From NCBI GenBank assembly GCA_902806595.1, contig CADCXC010000038.1:930001-994000 (forward strand): a stretch of DNA of 64,000 nucleotides. The letters run 5' to 3'. Below are positions 13,201 to 23,417 of this stretch, piece after piece (position 1 is the stretch's first letter; each line of letters starts with the position of its first letter). The notes beneath the pieces are model-generated. The model had not been told where the DNA came from, ran no database searches, and saw nothing but the letters and a program-made list of their open reading frames with translations. Position numbers and translations under genes: made by a program. The DNA is from Pyrenopolyporus hunteri. Lineage: Eukaryota > Ascomycota > Sordariomycetes > Xylariales > Hypoxylaceae.

Positions 13201-14430
13201 ATTATCCTTAAATAGGCGCCTATGCAAATAATCGTGAGTTTTCGAACCTCCGACTAACCGTATTAAAGCGGAGGGGTGACTCGAACACACGATATCGTTA
13301 GGGACCCTTCCTACACCTCACAATATAATAGTCATACGTTTTTATTGTACGGCATCGAGATAGATCATACCTACTGGGTGGCACACGGAGGCCTACTTTT
13401 ACATGCGTACATATCTTGCCGTCCCAAGTAGACGACGAGCAGCCGCGGTGCTCCAGCGAGCACGTGTCGATATTGCGAGGTTCGGAAAGGCCCGCGGAAC
13501 AATTCAATGATTGAAGAACCTATTCTAGCGGGCCGCTGGTCGGCTTCATGTAGCGTCCCGATACCTACGACTATATAAAATTACCTATGTTTATTTACCT
13601 AGCTAGGTATACGAGATGTCTCGGATAGCCTTATATACCTGGGGGTTGACAGCGTGGAGTCTAATGTGGCGGCAGGCTTCAATGTGTTAGTGGTCATCTG
13701 GGGAGGGGTACTCCCTATAGTCGGTACCTATCTGACGGGATATCGTTAAGTTTAGGTACCTGCATATAAGTGAGTGCTATAATACGGGAGCGTATTCTCA
13801 GAAGTATAATTCGTATTAGATGTCGATTAGCCGCCGTAGAGTTACGCTATCTCAAATTAGGAGGAATTGGGCTTTGCCATCATCGCGTAGGTACCTGAAA
13901 TTAGGCACATAAGCACCCGGCTAGGTTAACCATATCCGCCTGTGGTGCGTCAACGGATGTGGCTCCCAGGCGCTAAAGCAGTGAGACTAGCACTAGCAGT
14001 AGCAGATACCCACCACCTAAGGTAATAAGCTTAGGTACCTATCCATGTATTATACCGTATTGTATACCCACCTAAGTACCTGTTTTCGTTGGGCGTCCTC
14101 AAAACTTTTACGGCTCTTTTTACGGCTCGCCCGATCATATCTCAAGATCACATCTCGAGTTACAATCTCATCTCGATCAGACGTGTACGGTGTATGACGG
14201 CTAAGATGATCTAAGAGAGTTTCACATCAATTATATACCTAGGTAATTACAAAAACAAGAATCGGATAGGTTCACATAGCGATCCCATCCTAGTCCTCTA
14301 CCGAGTTTTCAACCGAAGGGTCAAACTGTTGCATCCGTCCATCTCGGCTCTCTCCCGTCGTTACAGCGGAGCACCAACTATTCTCGTTAGATTCCACGGC
14401 CCATCCCGAACCCTGGTCCGAACCGGGATC
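10296..14430. other. 4.1 kb gene-free spacer
   Basis: No gene is supported. Several frames of 60-150 codons occur on both strands without recognisable features. TAGGTAC/GTACCTA words are frequent from 13560 onward. A frame at 14290-14511 on the minus strand overlaps the first exon of the FMO gene and is judged a shadow. Confidence 0.5.
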
Positions 14431-16872
14431 ATGGCCAAGAGAGTTTGTATCGTCGGTAGGATCATCAGCGCCCTCTCTAACGTTTTCCCTCTTAGCGGTT
14501 GAGTTCGTCATCCGCTCACACGCCCATCTAGGTGCCGGTCCGTCCGGGCTTGTAGCCGCGAAGACCTTGCTTCACGACGCCCCCACAGGTTCATTCACGG
14601 TCACCGTTTTCGAAGCCCAGCCTCGAATCGGCGGCTTATGGCCCACAAGCAAGGATGACTCCGACCGCCTCGTGCATCCGCTCATGGTGACCAACCAAAG
14701 CAGGCACACCGTCCAGTTTAGTGATCTTGCCTGGCGAGATTCTGTTCCTCAATTTCCTCGCGCATGGCAAGTAGGCCAATATCTTGAACGATATGTCAAC
14801 GAGTACGGAGGTGCTGATATACGCCTCGGACATAAAGTTGTCAAGGCCGACTTACGAAGCGATAGCTCCTGGGAGGTGCGGACAGAATCGAGTAAAGGAA
14901 TCGAGACGGCCACATTCGACTACCTACTCGTAAGCAGTGGCTTCTTCGGGGCGCCGATATGGCTGGACAATGTGTCGAATGGGGAGGGCGTACCCGTCAT
15001 CCATAGTAGCCAGTACCGAGATCTCCAGAGTCTTCTGTCTAAGGCAACGCGTCGCGGAGGCAAGATTCTCGTCGTAGGCGGCCAAATGTCCGGAATAGAG
15101 ACTGCTGCAACTATCGCAACACATCTGTCATCTGCCATACACTCACCAGGAGATAAGGCCATCCAAGAGCCAGAGAAGTACTCTATACACCACGTTACCC
15201 ACCGACCATCGTGGGTCTTCCCTCTGTTCACGTCTCCAAAGGTAGGTCGATGATCTTAAATGTTTATATTTTATAAGTAATCATCGCAGTAGTAACCTGT
15301 AGACAGCCAGCCGCATCAGCGCCTCCATTCCTCCCGTGCGACTTACCCTCATACAACCTGGCTAACCGACCTCACCCCTTAACGAATAACCAAGGACATA
15401 TAAGTGTCGATGTCGCGCGGACGTCGAACTCCATCTACCAAGCAGTCCTAGGCACGAACCAGTCCGAGTTCTCGCCCGAGTCCGAGATCAAGGGCGATTT
15501 GCTTGACGAACAGCCGTTCGTGGCTATGAGCTCGTACTATACGGACTTTGTAAGGTCAGGGTTTATAAAGATCGCTACGGGTAAGCTATCGTCGTTCGCT
15601 GGTGACGTCGCCACTATCGCACCAACAAACGAACGCATTGCCGACGTCGCTGCCGTGGTTCTAGCCACCGGCTTTGGCCCGTCTCCGAACCTCTCCTTCC
15701 TCCCCGTATCCGTTCTCGAGATTATCTCGCACTCCCCTTCGCATCCCCAGCTACCCATCGCCCTCGCCTTTCACGGGACGCATCACCCATTCCTACCTAC
15801 TCTAGGTTTCGTAGGCCTGTACCGCTCACCCTACTGGGGTGTGATGGAGATGCAAGCCCGATTCCTCGCCCGCCTATGGACCTCCAGCGACCCGCAATCC
15901 TACTCCCCAGCCCTCCGCCAGGCTCTCGCGGACGACGATACCATCGCGCGGACTCTCGCTCTGCGTTCCGACCCGCGGACCTCGCAGTTTCCTATGGGCG
16001 ACTACGCTTTCCTGATGCAGGAGTTCGCGCGCGCACTCGACATCCCAATCTCCCCACCTATCAACAGCGACACCCCTCCCCTCGCCACCGGCAAGCCCAT
16101 GGACGTCCTAACGCCCGCGCGATACGCCTCTCCCTCTCTTTGCGCTAGAAACACACAGGCCGCCGAGCACGTAGCCACGAACCTGCGCGCAACCCACGAC
16201 GTAGTCCTAGCGGGTCTATCGCACGCGCGCTTCGTCTCCGCCGCCGTCTTCCGGTCCCTGCTCGGCGAGTGGCGTCTCGAGCGTACGCTGACCTCGCGCC
16301 TCCCCTCGCATCCGAGCGGGCAATTTTCAGGCACCGCGCGGTTCCTGCTACGAGAAGGGACCAAAGACGGCCTGTCGCCCTCGAAGACCGACGCGGCCGC
16401 GGATCGGGACCCCGGGCTCGAGTATCTGTACGTCGAGGACGGGACGTTCACGGCGCGCGACAACCCGGGGCTCTCGTTCCGCGCGACGCGCCGGTACGTG
16501 TGGCGGTACGACGAGGCGCGCGACAAGCTGAGCGTGTGGTTCGCGCGGACGGACGACCCCGCCCGCGCGGATTACCTGTTCCACGAGGTGGAGTTCCTGG
16601 TGCCCGTCGAAGTGGACGGGGCGGGGGGCGAGGCCGAAGTCGTGGGCACGCCGATGACGACGGGGGCCGCGGCGGAGGAGAAGAGGTTGATGGATGATAC
16701 GGGGAAGAAGAAGGGGTGGCTGGCGAAGGCGAGTCACTTGTGTATCGAGGATTTGTATGATGTGCATTACGAGTTCAATTTCAACGCTGTGAACTTGAAG
16801 GAGTGGAAGTTGGGATACACGGTTAAGGGGCCTAAGAAGGATTATATGATCGATGGTTTTTATAGAAGGTGA
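14431..16872 (+). CDS. Flavin-containing monooxygenase fused to a DUF6314-like domain
   Basis: Predicted FAD/NADPH-dependent monooxygenase. Exons: 14431-14455, 14532-15241, 15307-16872, giving 766 aa. The 25-nt first exon encodes MAKRVCIV and joins to give the FAD-binding GAGPSG at residues 9-14. A second Rossmann-type motif, GGQMSG, lies near residues 191-196 and departs from the classical GxGxSG. An FMO-like HSSQYRD segment lies between them. From about residue 559 (FRSLLGEWRLER) to the end is a separate domain, rich in charged beta-strand-like sequence and ending YMIDGFYRR, which I assign to the DUF6314 family. At about 530-560 residues the oxidoreductase part alone would already be a full FMO. 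The 3' third is strikingly GC-rich. The substrate is unknown. The fusion architecture is my reading; the DUF number is from memory. Confidence 0.87.
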
Positions 16873-17175
16873 TGGGACGGATGCAGCGTGTTGATTCTAG
16901 CGTGGATTGGTAGCTATCGTAGATAGACGCGAGCCGTACCTAAGAGGCTTGAAATTCACAAGTCTACGCTACTAGAAGGGGTATAGCAACGTCTATTGTC
17001 TATCCCGGGGCCTTGTTCTACCCGTGAGTAGTCTCTCTGAAACCCAATGTGCTTAATCGCGAGAACCAAGTTATGCGTGTATCTACCTATGCAGTGCCAT
17101 CCCACTCACGTCGAAATACCTGCCATGCATTTTTACTTACCCATCGATACTCACCCTGAACACTGATGCAGACCT
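16873..17175. other. Convergent intergenic spacer
   Basis: About 300 bp between the ends of the converging FMO and D-lactate dehydrogenase genes. It presumably holds both 3' UTRs. Nothing else is visible. Confidence 0.6.
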
Positions 17176-18231
17176 CTAGATCCGAATCGGAACAGATTCC
17201 CTCCTGACCAGGGGGAGCCCAGCCTGGTCCTGGACGAGCGCGTTCTTGCACCGTCTCCCGTGCACGAAGTCGCTCAGGTTACGGATAGTTCCATCCGCGA
17301 TCTCGCTCAGAGCCTCTTCCGTGAAGAAAGCCTGGTGGCCGCACACGAGCACATTGTGAAAGGTAGTCAGGCGCATGAGCTCGTCGTCGTCGATGATATG
17401 GCCCGAATGGTCGTTGTAAAACAGCGCCCCCTCGCCCTCGTACACGTCGAGGGCCAGGCCGCCCAGATGCTTCCGCTTCAGGGCGGCGATGACGGCCTTG
17501 GTGTTTATGAGCCCGCCGCGCGACGTGTTCACCAGCATGGCGCCGGGCTTCATCTTGGCCAGCGTCTCGTCATTGATGATGTGCCGCGTCTTGTCGGTCA
17601 GCGGGCAGTGCAGGCTCACGAAGTCGCTCTCGGACAGCAGCGTGTCGAGGTCGGCATACGCGCCGTACCGCCTGAACTCGTCGCTCTCGAACACGTCGTA
17701 CGCGAGCAGGCGGCACCCGAAGCCGCTCATGATGCGCGAGAAGGCGACGCCGATGCGGCCCGTGCCGACGACCCCGACCGTCTTGCCGTGCAGCGTGCGG
17801 CCCAGGAGCCCCTGCAGGCTGAAGTTGCCCTCGCGCACGCGGTTGTAGGCCCGGTGCGTGTTGCGGTTGAGCGTCTGGATCTGCGCGACGGCGAACTCGG
17901 CGACGGCCTCGGGCGAGTACGCGGGCACGTTGGCGACGAAGAGGCCCAGGCGCTGCGCGGCTTGCAGGTCGACGTTGTTGTACCCCGCGCAGCGGAGCAG
18001 GACGGCGCGGACGCCGTTCGCGTGCAGCGACTCGAGCACGTCGGCGCCGAGGTCGTCGTTCACGAAGACGCACACGGCGCTCGCGCCCTTGGCTAGCGGG
18101 ACGGTCTCTAGGGATAGGGAGAACTCGTGGTAGACTATCTCGATGCCGGCGGCGCTGTCGAGTTCGGTCGCGCGGGCGCTCGTGAGGAACTTCTTGTCGT
18201 AGGGTTTGGCGGAGAAGACGGCGAACTGCAT
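17176..18231 (-). CDS. D-lactate dehydrogenase (D-2-hydroxyacid dehydrogenase family)
   Basis: NAD-dependent reduction of pyruvate to D-lactate, or a related 2-oxoacid. Intronless, 351 aa from the methionine at 18231. The NAD-binding GTGRIG is at residues 156-161. Catalytic residues are in the expected order and spacing: Arg238 (in NTSRGG), Glu267 and His299 (in CGHQAFF), the same 29- and 61-residue spacing as in Lactobacillus D-LDH. The frame stays open for 84 codons upstream but contains no further ATG, so 18231 is the best start. The upstream Arg/Ser-rich extension is discussed as a finding. Converges with the FMO gene. The exact substrate (pyruvate or a larger 2-oxoacid) cannot be read from sequence. 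Confidence 0.93.
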   Translation of the reverse strand: MQFAVFSAKPYDKKFLTSARATELDSAAGIEIVYHEFSLSLETVPLAKGASAVCVFVNDDLGADVLESLHANGVRAVLLRCAGYNNVDLQAAQRLGLFVANVPAYSPEAVAEFAVAQIQTLNRNTHRAYNRVREGNFSLQGLLGRTLHGKTVGVVGTGRIGVAFSRIMSGFGCRLLAYDVFESDEFRRYGAYADLDTLLSESDFVSLHCPLTDKTRHIINDETLAKMKPGAMLVNTSRGGLINTKAVIAALKRKHLGGLALDVYEGEGALFYNDHSGHIIDDDELMRLTTFHNVLVCGHQAFFTEEALSEIADGTIRNLSDFVHGRRCKNALVQDQAGLPLVRRESVPIRI

Positions 18232-20102
18232 GGCGGTCGGGCTGATGGAACGACGATAAGTAAATAAGGTAGGTAGGTAGGGTATAGCATCTAATGTTCT
18301 CCGGATTAGGTAGTTCGAAAGGTTTAAAGAGTAGCTACACAGCAGTAGGTGTCGCAAATGAAAACCAGTCAGCTTCGAGGACGGTGTCGTAGCTATTGAC
18401 GGGAGATGAGAGACGCGAGGTCGGTGTTTTCCGTGGATGTCTGTAAGACCATTGATATAAGGACGACGTCTAAGAATTCTCACTTGAGTACCCTGCAGTC
18501 GCCGCCAGGAAGAATATCAATCCAATTGGGCGCTGAATTCTTGCTTTCTTAGTTTTCTTGGACGAAAACTCGGCGCAATCACTTCCAATCCCTCATCCGC
18601 AAGTCGGCTGGGCTCATCCTTGGCAGCCCAAGTTCCACAACCGTGAGGGCACTATGAACACGGCGGCATTATATTTTCCGTGTTTTACAGTTCATGGGAA
18701 TGTAAGAGTAGCCAGAACTAGCCAAAGTGTGTTGACGGCTGCACTTGACATTCACCTATAGAATGATGTTGAAGTTGTTAGAGTTGGGATTGGAGAAGCC
18801 GGCTCGGTCTAGGCTGGTAAGCTACCTAGGTACTGGCGCCCACCTGGCACCTGCCTAGCAGGTACCTAAGGTACCTAACTAAGATGCCCTAAAGGCCCAA
18901 GCCAAGATCTCCTTGAAAATCTTAATACCGAATTCAAGACGGTACGCTAGAGAAGCCATACAAAGTAAGATAGTAAACAGGTGAGAATATCGGGAATATC
19001 GCAGCTGAGTTTTCTTTCTCTTATTTTTTTTTCTTTTCCATTTTTGTAAATTATTTAAAAATTGTCAATCTTGGTCGTATATGAGACCCCATTTCTATGA
19101 ATGGGTTTCTTCCCACATCTTCCGCTGACAAGGTCGGCATCGACGGACTCCCCCTTTATGGATCTACGACCCAATCTTCGTCATAGACTCTAGGCTCTTC
19201 CGTGAGTCGCAATTGAAAGGGATATTCGACATGCGCTGGCGATGACTAGGGCCATTCACGGATCCAGTATCCATAATTAAAATACATGAGGAGTTTATCA
19301 CGCAATCGCGATCTTGTCGGGGGTCGAGAGCATTGCAACGCTCCCCATAAGCATGCGAACGGCCATGCACACCAACCGCGACTTGAATGGATGAGAATCA
19401 TAGTGACATGATTCGCAGCTACTTCAAGTTTGGTCTGAGTTTTGAGGATATCTTCGGAAAATTTCCTCGACGTGAAATACAGGAGCTTTTCATTCTTGGA
19501 GACCTATCCTCGGCCGTGACCACCTATATCGCGCTAGAGACGTAGAATATTCTGGCCCTTGGGAGCGCTTTCGTTCGCTAGCGAACCGTTAGCGTATCTT
19601 AAGCTACTCACGATACCACAATAACGAGGAGAAAGACAGGCGTCCATGAGCGTAATTCCGAGAGTCGCAAGTCGGGAGTTAAGCCACCTGGTTTCTGCGA
19701 AAAAGACGTATAAGAAGTCGACGTCTTAGGGATCGGCGTCTAAAGATATTAGCAACTGGGATGGAGAGACGAGTGGCTTCAAAGATCGATTCACGCCGAG
19801 TTATCTGAAATCTTGGCTTTTCTCGTCCTCGTTCTCGTCTTCTCTTCATCGCCACGGTTGCAGCCGAAGAGCCCCAGTAACTAAAAGGAGGATAGATCCA
19901 ATCAAAATTGGACTCCGTAGTATCAGATGTCAGTGGGTTTTAACGCAGAATTTCTAGCTTAGGCCGTCTTATAGATAGGTATATAGATATACCTTTGTCA
20001 TTAGAGCCTTTTATTTCTATTTTTCGTCTTGTCATCGCCTGATTAATACCTTCATTCTTTGCGAATATTGCAACTGTTGAATAAATCATAATCCCATCGG
20101 AG
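18232..20102. other. 1.9 kb spacer, probable divergent promoter region
   Basis: Lies between the 5' ends of the divergently transcribed D-lactate dehydrogenase (-) and FAD monooxygenase (+) genes. It contains clustered GGTACC-type palindromes (18818-18880) and long pyrimidine tracts (19015-19045), common in fungal promoters. No gene is supported. Confidence 0.5.
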
Positions 20103-21418
20103 ATGAAAATTATCATCGTCGGAGCTGGCCTAAGCGGTCTCAGTACTGCCCTGGCGCTACGGAAATTTATCCCTGCTAATCAGCAGCTAGAAGTCAAGAT
20201 ATACGATAACACCGACCTGAATCAGGAAAAGGGGACACCAAAAGTTCAGACAAGTCGCCTGGGTGCCGGATTAGGGCTCCAATCCAACGGGCTTCGAGTC
20301 CTGGAACATCTCAGTCCAGAATTAAAGCAAAGAGTCTACGCAGCAGGCTTCCCCTGCAAGCGCTTCACCTGGAAGACGGCCGGCAACTGGCTTCTAGGCC
20401 ATGAATATCTCGATGTCCTACCCATCTCGCGGCCTTTGCTCATAACCTGTCTCCAGGAAACTCTGCCACCAGGGTCGGTAATTTACAAGAAGGTAGCTAG
20501 GGTGATTACACACCAGGGGAAAAGGCCTGTGGTTCAATTTGAAGACGGGTCCCCGGACGAGACAGCGGATCTAGTAGTTGGTGCAGACGGAATCCGCAGC
20601 ACCGTTCGTCGCAACTTATTCGGAGACGAATACAGACCTAACTATGTGTAAGCCCCAAACGCCCGGTCTATTCTCGGATCCCGAGTCTAATTGCGAACAG
20701 CGGCGTCTGCGCGGTCGGAGGTGTGCTTGACGTCCCACTGCCCCAGCACCTTCTCGATAATCCCAGTATGCTTTTCTACGTGGGATCAACGGGGTCCTTC
20801 GGCTATACCGGACTTACCCAGTCCGACAAGAACAAGCTTCTGTATTGGTCCGTGTACGAGACGGACCTTCCGGGCAGAGACCTCAAGTTGAATCACGAAT
20901 TGATGATCAAGCAGCTCCGTGATCGTCACGGGGACTGGGCGGATCCCCTCATTCACCAATGTCTGGAGAAGGCCAATCTGGACAACATCTATCCCGTCTT
21001 CGTCATGCCGGACCTACCATACTGGGGCCGCGACGGGTGCGTTCTTATAGGCGATGCAGCTCACGCATTACCTCCTAGAAGCGGACAAGGCGCCAGCCAG
21101 GCTTTCGAAGACGGCGAAGTGTTGGCTCTGCTTCTAGGCAACTATCTCGAGAAAGGACATGATCCGGGCGATGCGATCTCGCGATCTATCACGGGGCTGT
21201 TCCAAGTTCGTGGCGGGAGGGTTAAGGAAATCAGGGCAGACGCGCTGCGGTGGAAAGACCCGAAAATGCCCATGTCTTGGCTGAAGACATGTGGTCTTTA
21301 CATTTCCCTGTTTATATTGGTCAGGGTGAAAAGAGTCATTAACTTTTTCAGTCGCAAGGAAAGCTGGGACGCGCGAGAAGAGGTGAGTAAATATCTCAAA
21401 ACGTCGGAAGGTCATTAA
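20103..21418 (+). CDS. FAD-dependent monooxygenase, salicylate-hydroxylase-like
   Basis: Class A flavoprotein monooxygenase (PF01494 type) predicted to hydroxylate an aromatic or polyketide/terpenoid substrate using NAD(P)H. Exons 20103-20647 and 20701-21418 (53-nt GT-AG intron) give 420 aa. Three signature motifs are present: FAD-binding GAGLSGL at residues 7-13, the DG motif ADGIRSTVR near 160, and the GD motif GDAAHALPPRSGQGASQA near 299-316. Near residues 375-395 there is a hydrophobic stretch (LKTCGLYISLFILVRV) followed by basic residues, which could be a C-terminal membrane anchor; soluble salicylate hydroxylases usually lack one. No biosynthetic backbone gene is adjacent, so pathway context is missing. 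Confidence 0.92.
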
Positions 21419-22120
21419 TGTGTCTGCGTCGCACACACGCCACGCTTGGGAGGCCAAACGCGTATAGGGGATAGATACCATTTATACCTAGGTAGGTAGG
21501 TAGGATTAAGCGAAATTTGAGCTTGTTGTTGTACATACAACAACGTATAATAATACTGGATCGTCATCATACGAACAAACATAAACTGCTTGAAGATTCT
21601 TCATGGTGTTATGTACGCAGACATTGGATACATTGTATGTGGTAAATAGATGGGTGGGTATCTAGATGCGCAGATGATGAAGCGAAGAGAAAACTGGGTG
21701 GTTGGTCAAGCCACCCCGGGTACCCTGGCCCAAGTTGACCGAGCCGCTGCCGAGCCGTCTAAGCCACACGATAACACGCCAGCGATCCGTTGAGCTATGA
21801 GAACGAGGTGACGTCATCAACATCTTACACGCAAACGAGGCGGATATGCATACGACAGTGTAAGTCCATACACTCACCGCTCAGCTCACTCATTGAGGCC
21901 TTGAAAACTTCCAATTGTAATTCAGAATCTTTTCGCTTTACTCATCACGTAAATACCTAACCTACCTACCGTTCCCTATCTACCTACCTATGTGTTATAC
22001 AACCTCTTAACCGATTAACAAGCATCCTCCTCTCTCCCTTACCAAACCGACGATATACCACTCTCTTTCATAAAAGGAGATATTCACCTAAGCTACGATA
22101 ACCCGCGATCGGTAGTAAAG
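21419..22120. other. Intergenic spacer
   Basis: 700 bp between two plus-strand genes. It contains a short TAGG tandem (21488-21505) and a TACC-rich stretch (21950-21990). No gene is supported; the right half should hold the promoter of the Cys-rich microprotein gene. Confidence 0.55.
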
Positions 22121-22443
22121 ATGTCGCCATCAGAAACACGAACGCCTAACAATCAAGCCGCTCAACCCAATGGGCCGACGACTCAGCAGCCCATTCAGTC
22201 AACACAACCTGTGGCTTTGCAAGCGATGGGTATGTCTTCTACTCTTTAGTTACACGTCCCCTTGCTATCAGATATACAGGACTAACACGATACACGCCTC
22301 GCGCTTAAATAGATCCACAGCGCCCGCAACCCGAACAACCCGAGTATGGCAATCTGCGTGGCGGGGAGCGTAGCTCGTTGTGTCCCGGTCGTTTCTGCTT
22401 CTGCATCCCATGTCCACTACCGTGTGACTTTTGCATCATCTAG
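22121..22443 (+). CDS. Small protein with Cys-rich C-terminus (79 aa, two exons)
   Basis: Exons 22121-22229 and 22313-22443, split by an 83-nt GT-AG intron, join in frame to 79 codons plus stop. The N-terminal half is Pro/Gln/Asn-rich and probably disordered. The last about 20 residues hold six cysteines in CPGRFCFCIPCPLPCDFCII, with no charged residue except one Arg and one Asp. There is no signal peptide and no CaaX box (only two residues follow the last Cys). The layout resembles CYSTM-like tail-associated membrane microproteins, where clustered cysteines may be palmitoylated or bind metal. Function is unknown. It is below usual gene-calling cut-offs, but the exact frame join and the tail argue it is real. 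Confidence 0.72.
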
Positions 22444-22749
22444 ATCCTACTCGCTCTTTTTATTACCAAGACGGTTATCATGTACGCGTGGAGTATAGGC
22501 GTCAGTTGGCTTTACTTCCAATGCGCCCAGACCCTCACTCGTAGATGGAGGAACATCAGGGTTAGGGTTAGGGATGGGGTTGGGGTTGGGGTTAGGACTT
22601 GATCAGCGTTAAATGACATGGAAAGAATTCTAGAATGCCTACGAGTTATGTTTGAGGGCTTGCTAGAGTCAAAGCAATTCCCTTTATTCTCCATGAAATC
22701 TACTTATATCTCTCTGTTTAGATACCATACGCAGCCACCGAAACCTCAT
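22444..22749. other. Spacer with telomere-like repeat
   Basis: About 300 bp between convergent genes, carrying the TTAGGG-like tract listed separately at 22558-22597. Presumed 3' UTRs. No gene. Confidence 0.6.
22558..22597 (+). repeat. Interstitial telomere-like repeat (TTAGGG/TTGGGG)
   Basis: About seven consecutive units: three of the GTTAGG/GGTTAG type, one GGATGGGG interruption, then TTGGGG units and a final TTAGG. TTAGGG is the normal telomere repeat of filamentous ascomycetes. This is a short interstitial copy, not a chromosome end. Confidence 0.85.
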
Positions 22750-23417
22750 TTACACGTACTCCCAAGCCGCGCTCGGCCCCTCCGCTTGGTATGTCCTGAC
22801 TAGGGTCGAGTAACATCCCTCTCTGTCGGTGCTCCCCAAATACAGCTGGTAAACTTTTTCTCTGGGCTCTCCTTCGCCTATAGGACAAATAAGCCAACTC
22901 AGATTTGAGTTCCATAGATTTACCGGAGCGCCGAATGTCTCACTCCGCAAACGTGAAAAGCCGGTAGTAATGGCACCATCCGGGATTGCTCCAGAGTGAG
23001 GCGAAGTGTATGATAGAGCCCCATTTTTGGCGATATAGACTAGTTTACCGGTTAACCAACTACATCCTGAAAACTAATAAACCGTATCGACTGTCCCTTA
23101 CCTTGTTGACCTCCCGGGACACCAACATTCAAGAATACAGTCCCGTTCCCGCCAATAAACACTGTCTCAGTCCCAGGGTATTTACTGCAATCCAAACCCT
23201 CAATGCCGCTGGGACACTCCGCATGTGTTTCTTTATTGATCCAGAACTTTCCTCCATTGGCGCTGATCGGTGTGCCGAAGAAGAACACGTCAGTCCCCTG
23301 GGCAATCTTCCATAGTCCGGTTGTCCACGGGCCAGGTGGCACGGAACCCGATCGGGGCACGATAGCAGCCGCAGACGCAACGACGGGGCCGAGAACTAGT
23401 ATCGGAAGGGATCTCAT
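22750..23417 (-). CDS. Secreted IgE-binding-protein-like small protein
   Basis: Two exons on the minus strand, 23417-23102 and 23039-22750 (62-nt intron), encode 201 aa. Residues 1 to about 19 (MRSLPILVLGPVVASAAA) form a clear signal peptide. The mature part matches the pattern of a fungal family often annotated as IgE-binding protein: a GGKFWI strand, an ECPSG...LDC pair, a VFIGGNGT segment, VPGGQQVYI spanning the splice junction, LSYTSPHSGAIP, and an AAWEYV ending. Four cysteines could form two disulfides. It is a secreted, beta-rich protein of unknown physiological role, possibly cell-wall associated. The name refers to allergen work on relatives, not to a known function. Confidence 0.85.

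Noticed and set aside
13260..13290. tRNA-like T-loop (TTCGAGTC on the minus strand) with a similar motif near 41255
   Set aside because: Flanking stems do not pair and no complete cloverleaf can be built.
14290..14511. Small acidic frame on the minus strand
   Set aside because: It overlaps the first FMO exon and its intron in antisense; the FMO exon is supported by the GAGPSG join.
16269..16767. Long Arg/Pro-rich frames antisense or out of frame to the FMO (also inside the D-LDH gene)
   Set aside because: They are shadows created by high GC content in the real coding sequence.
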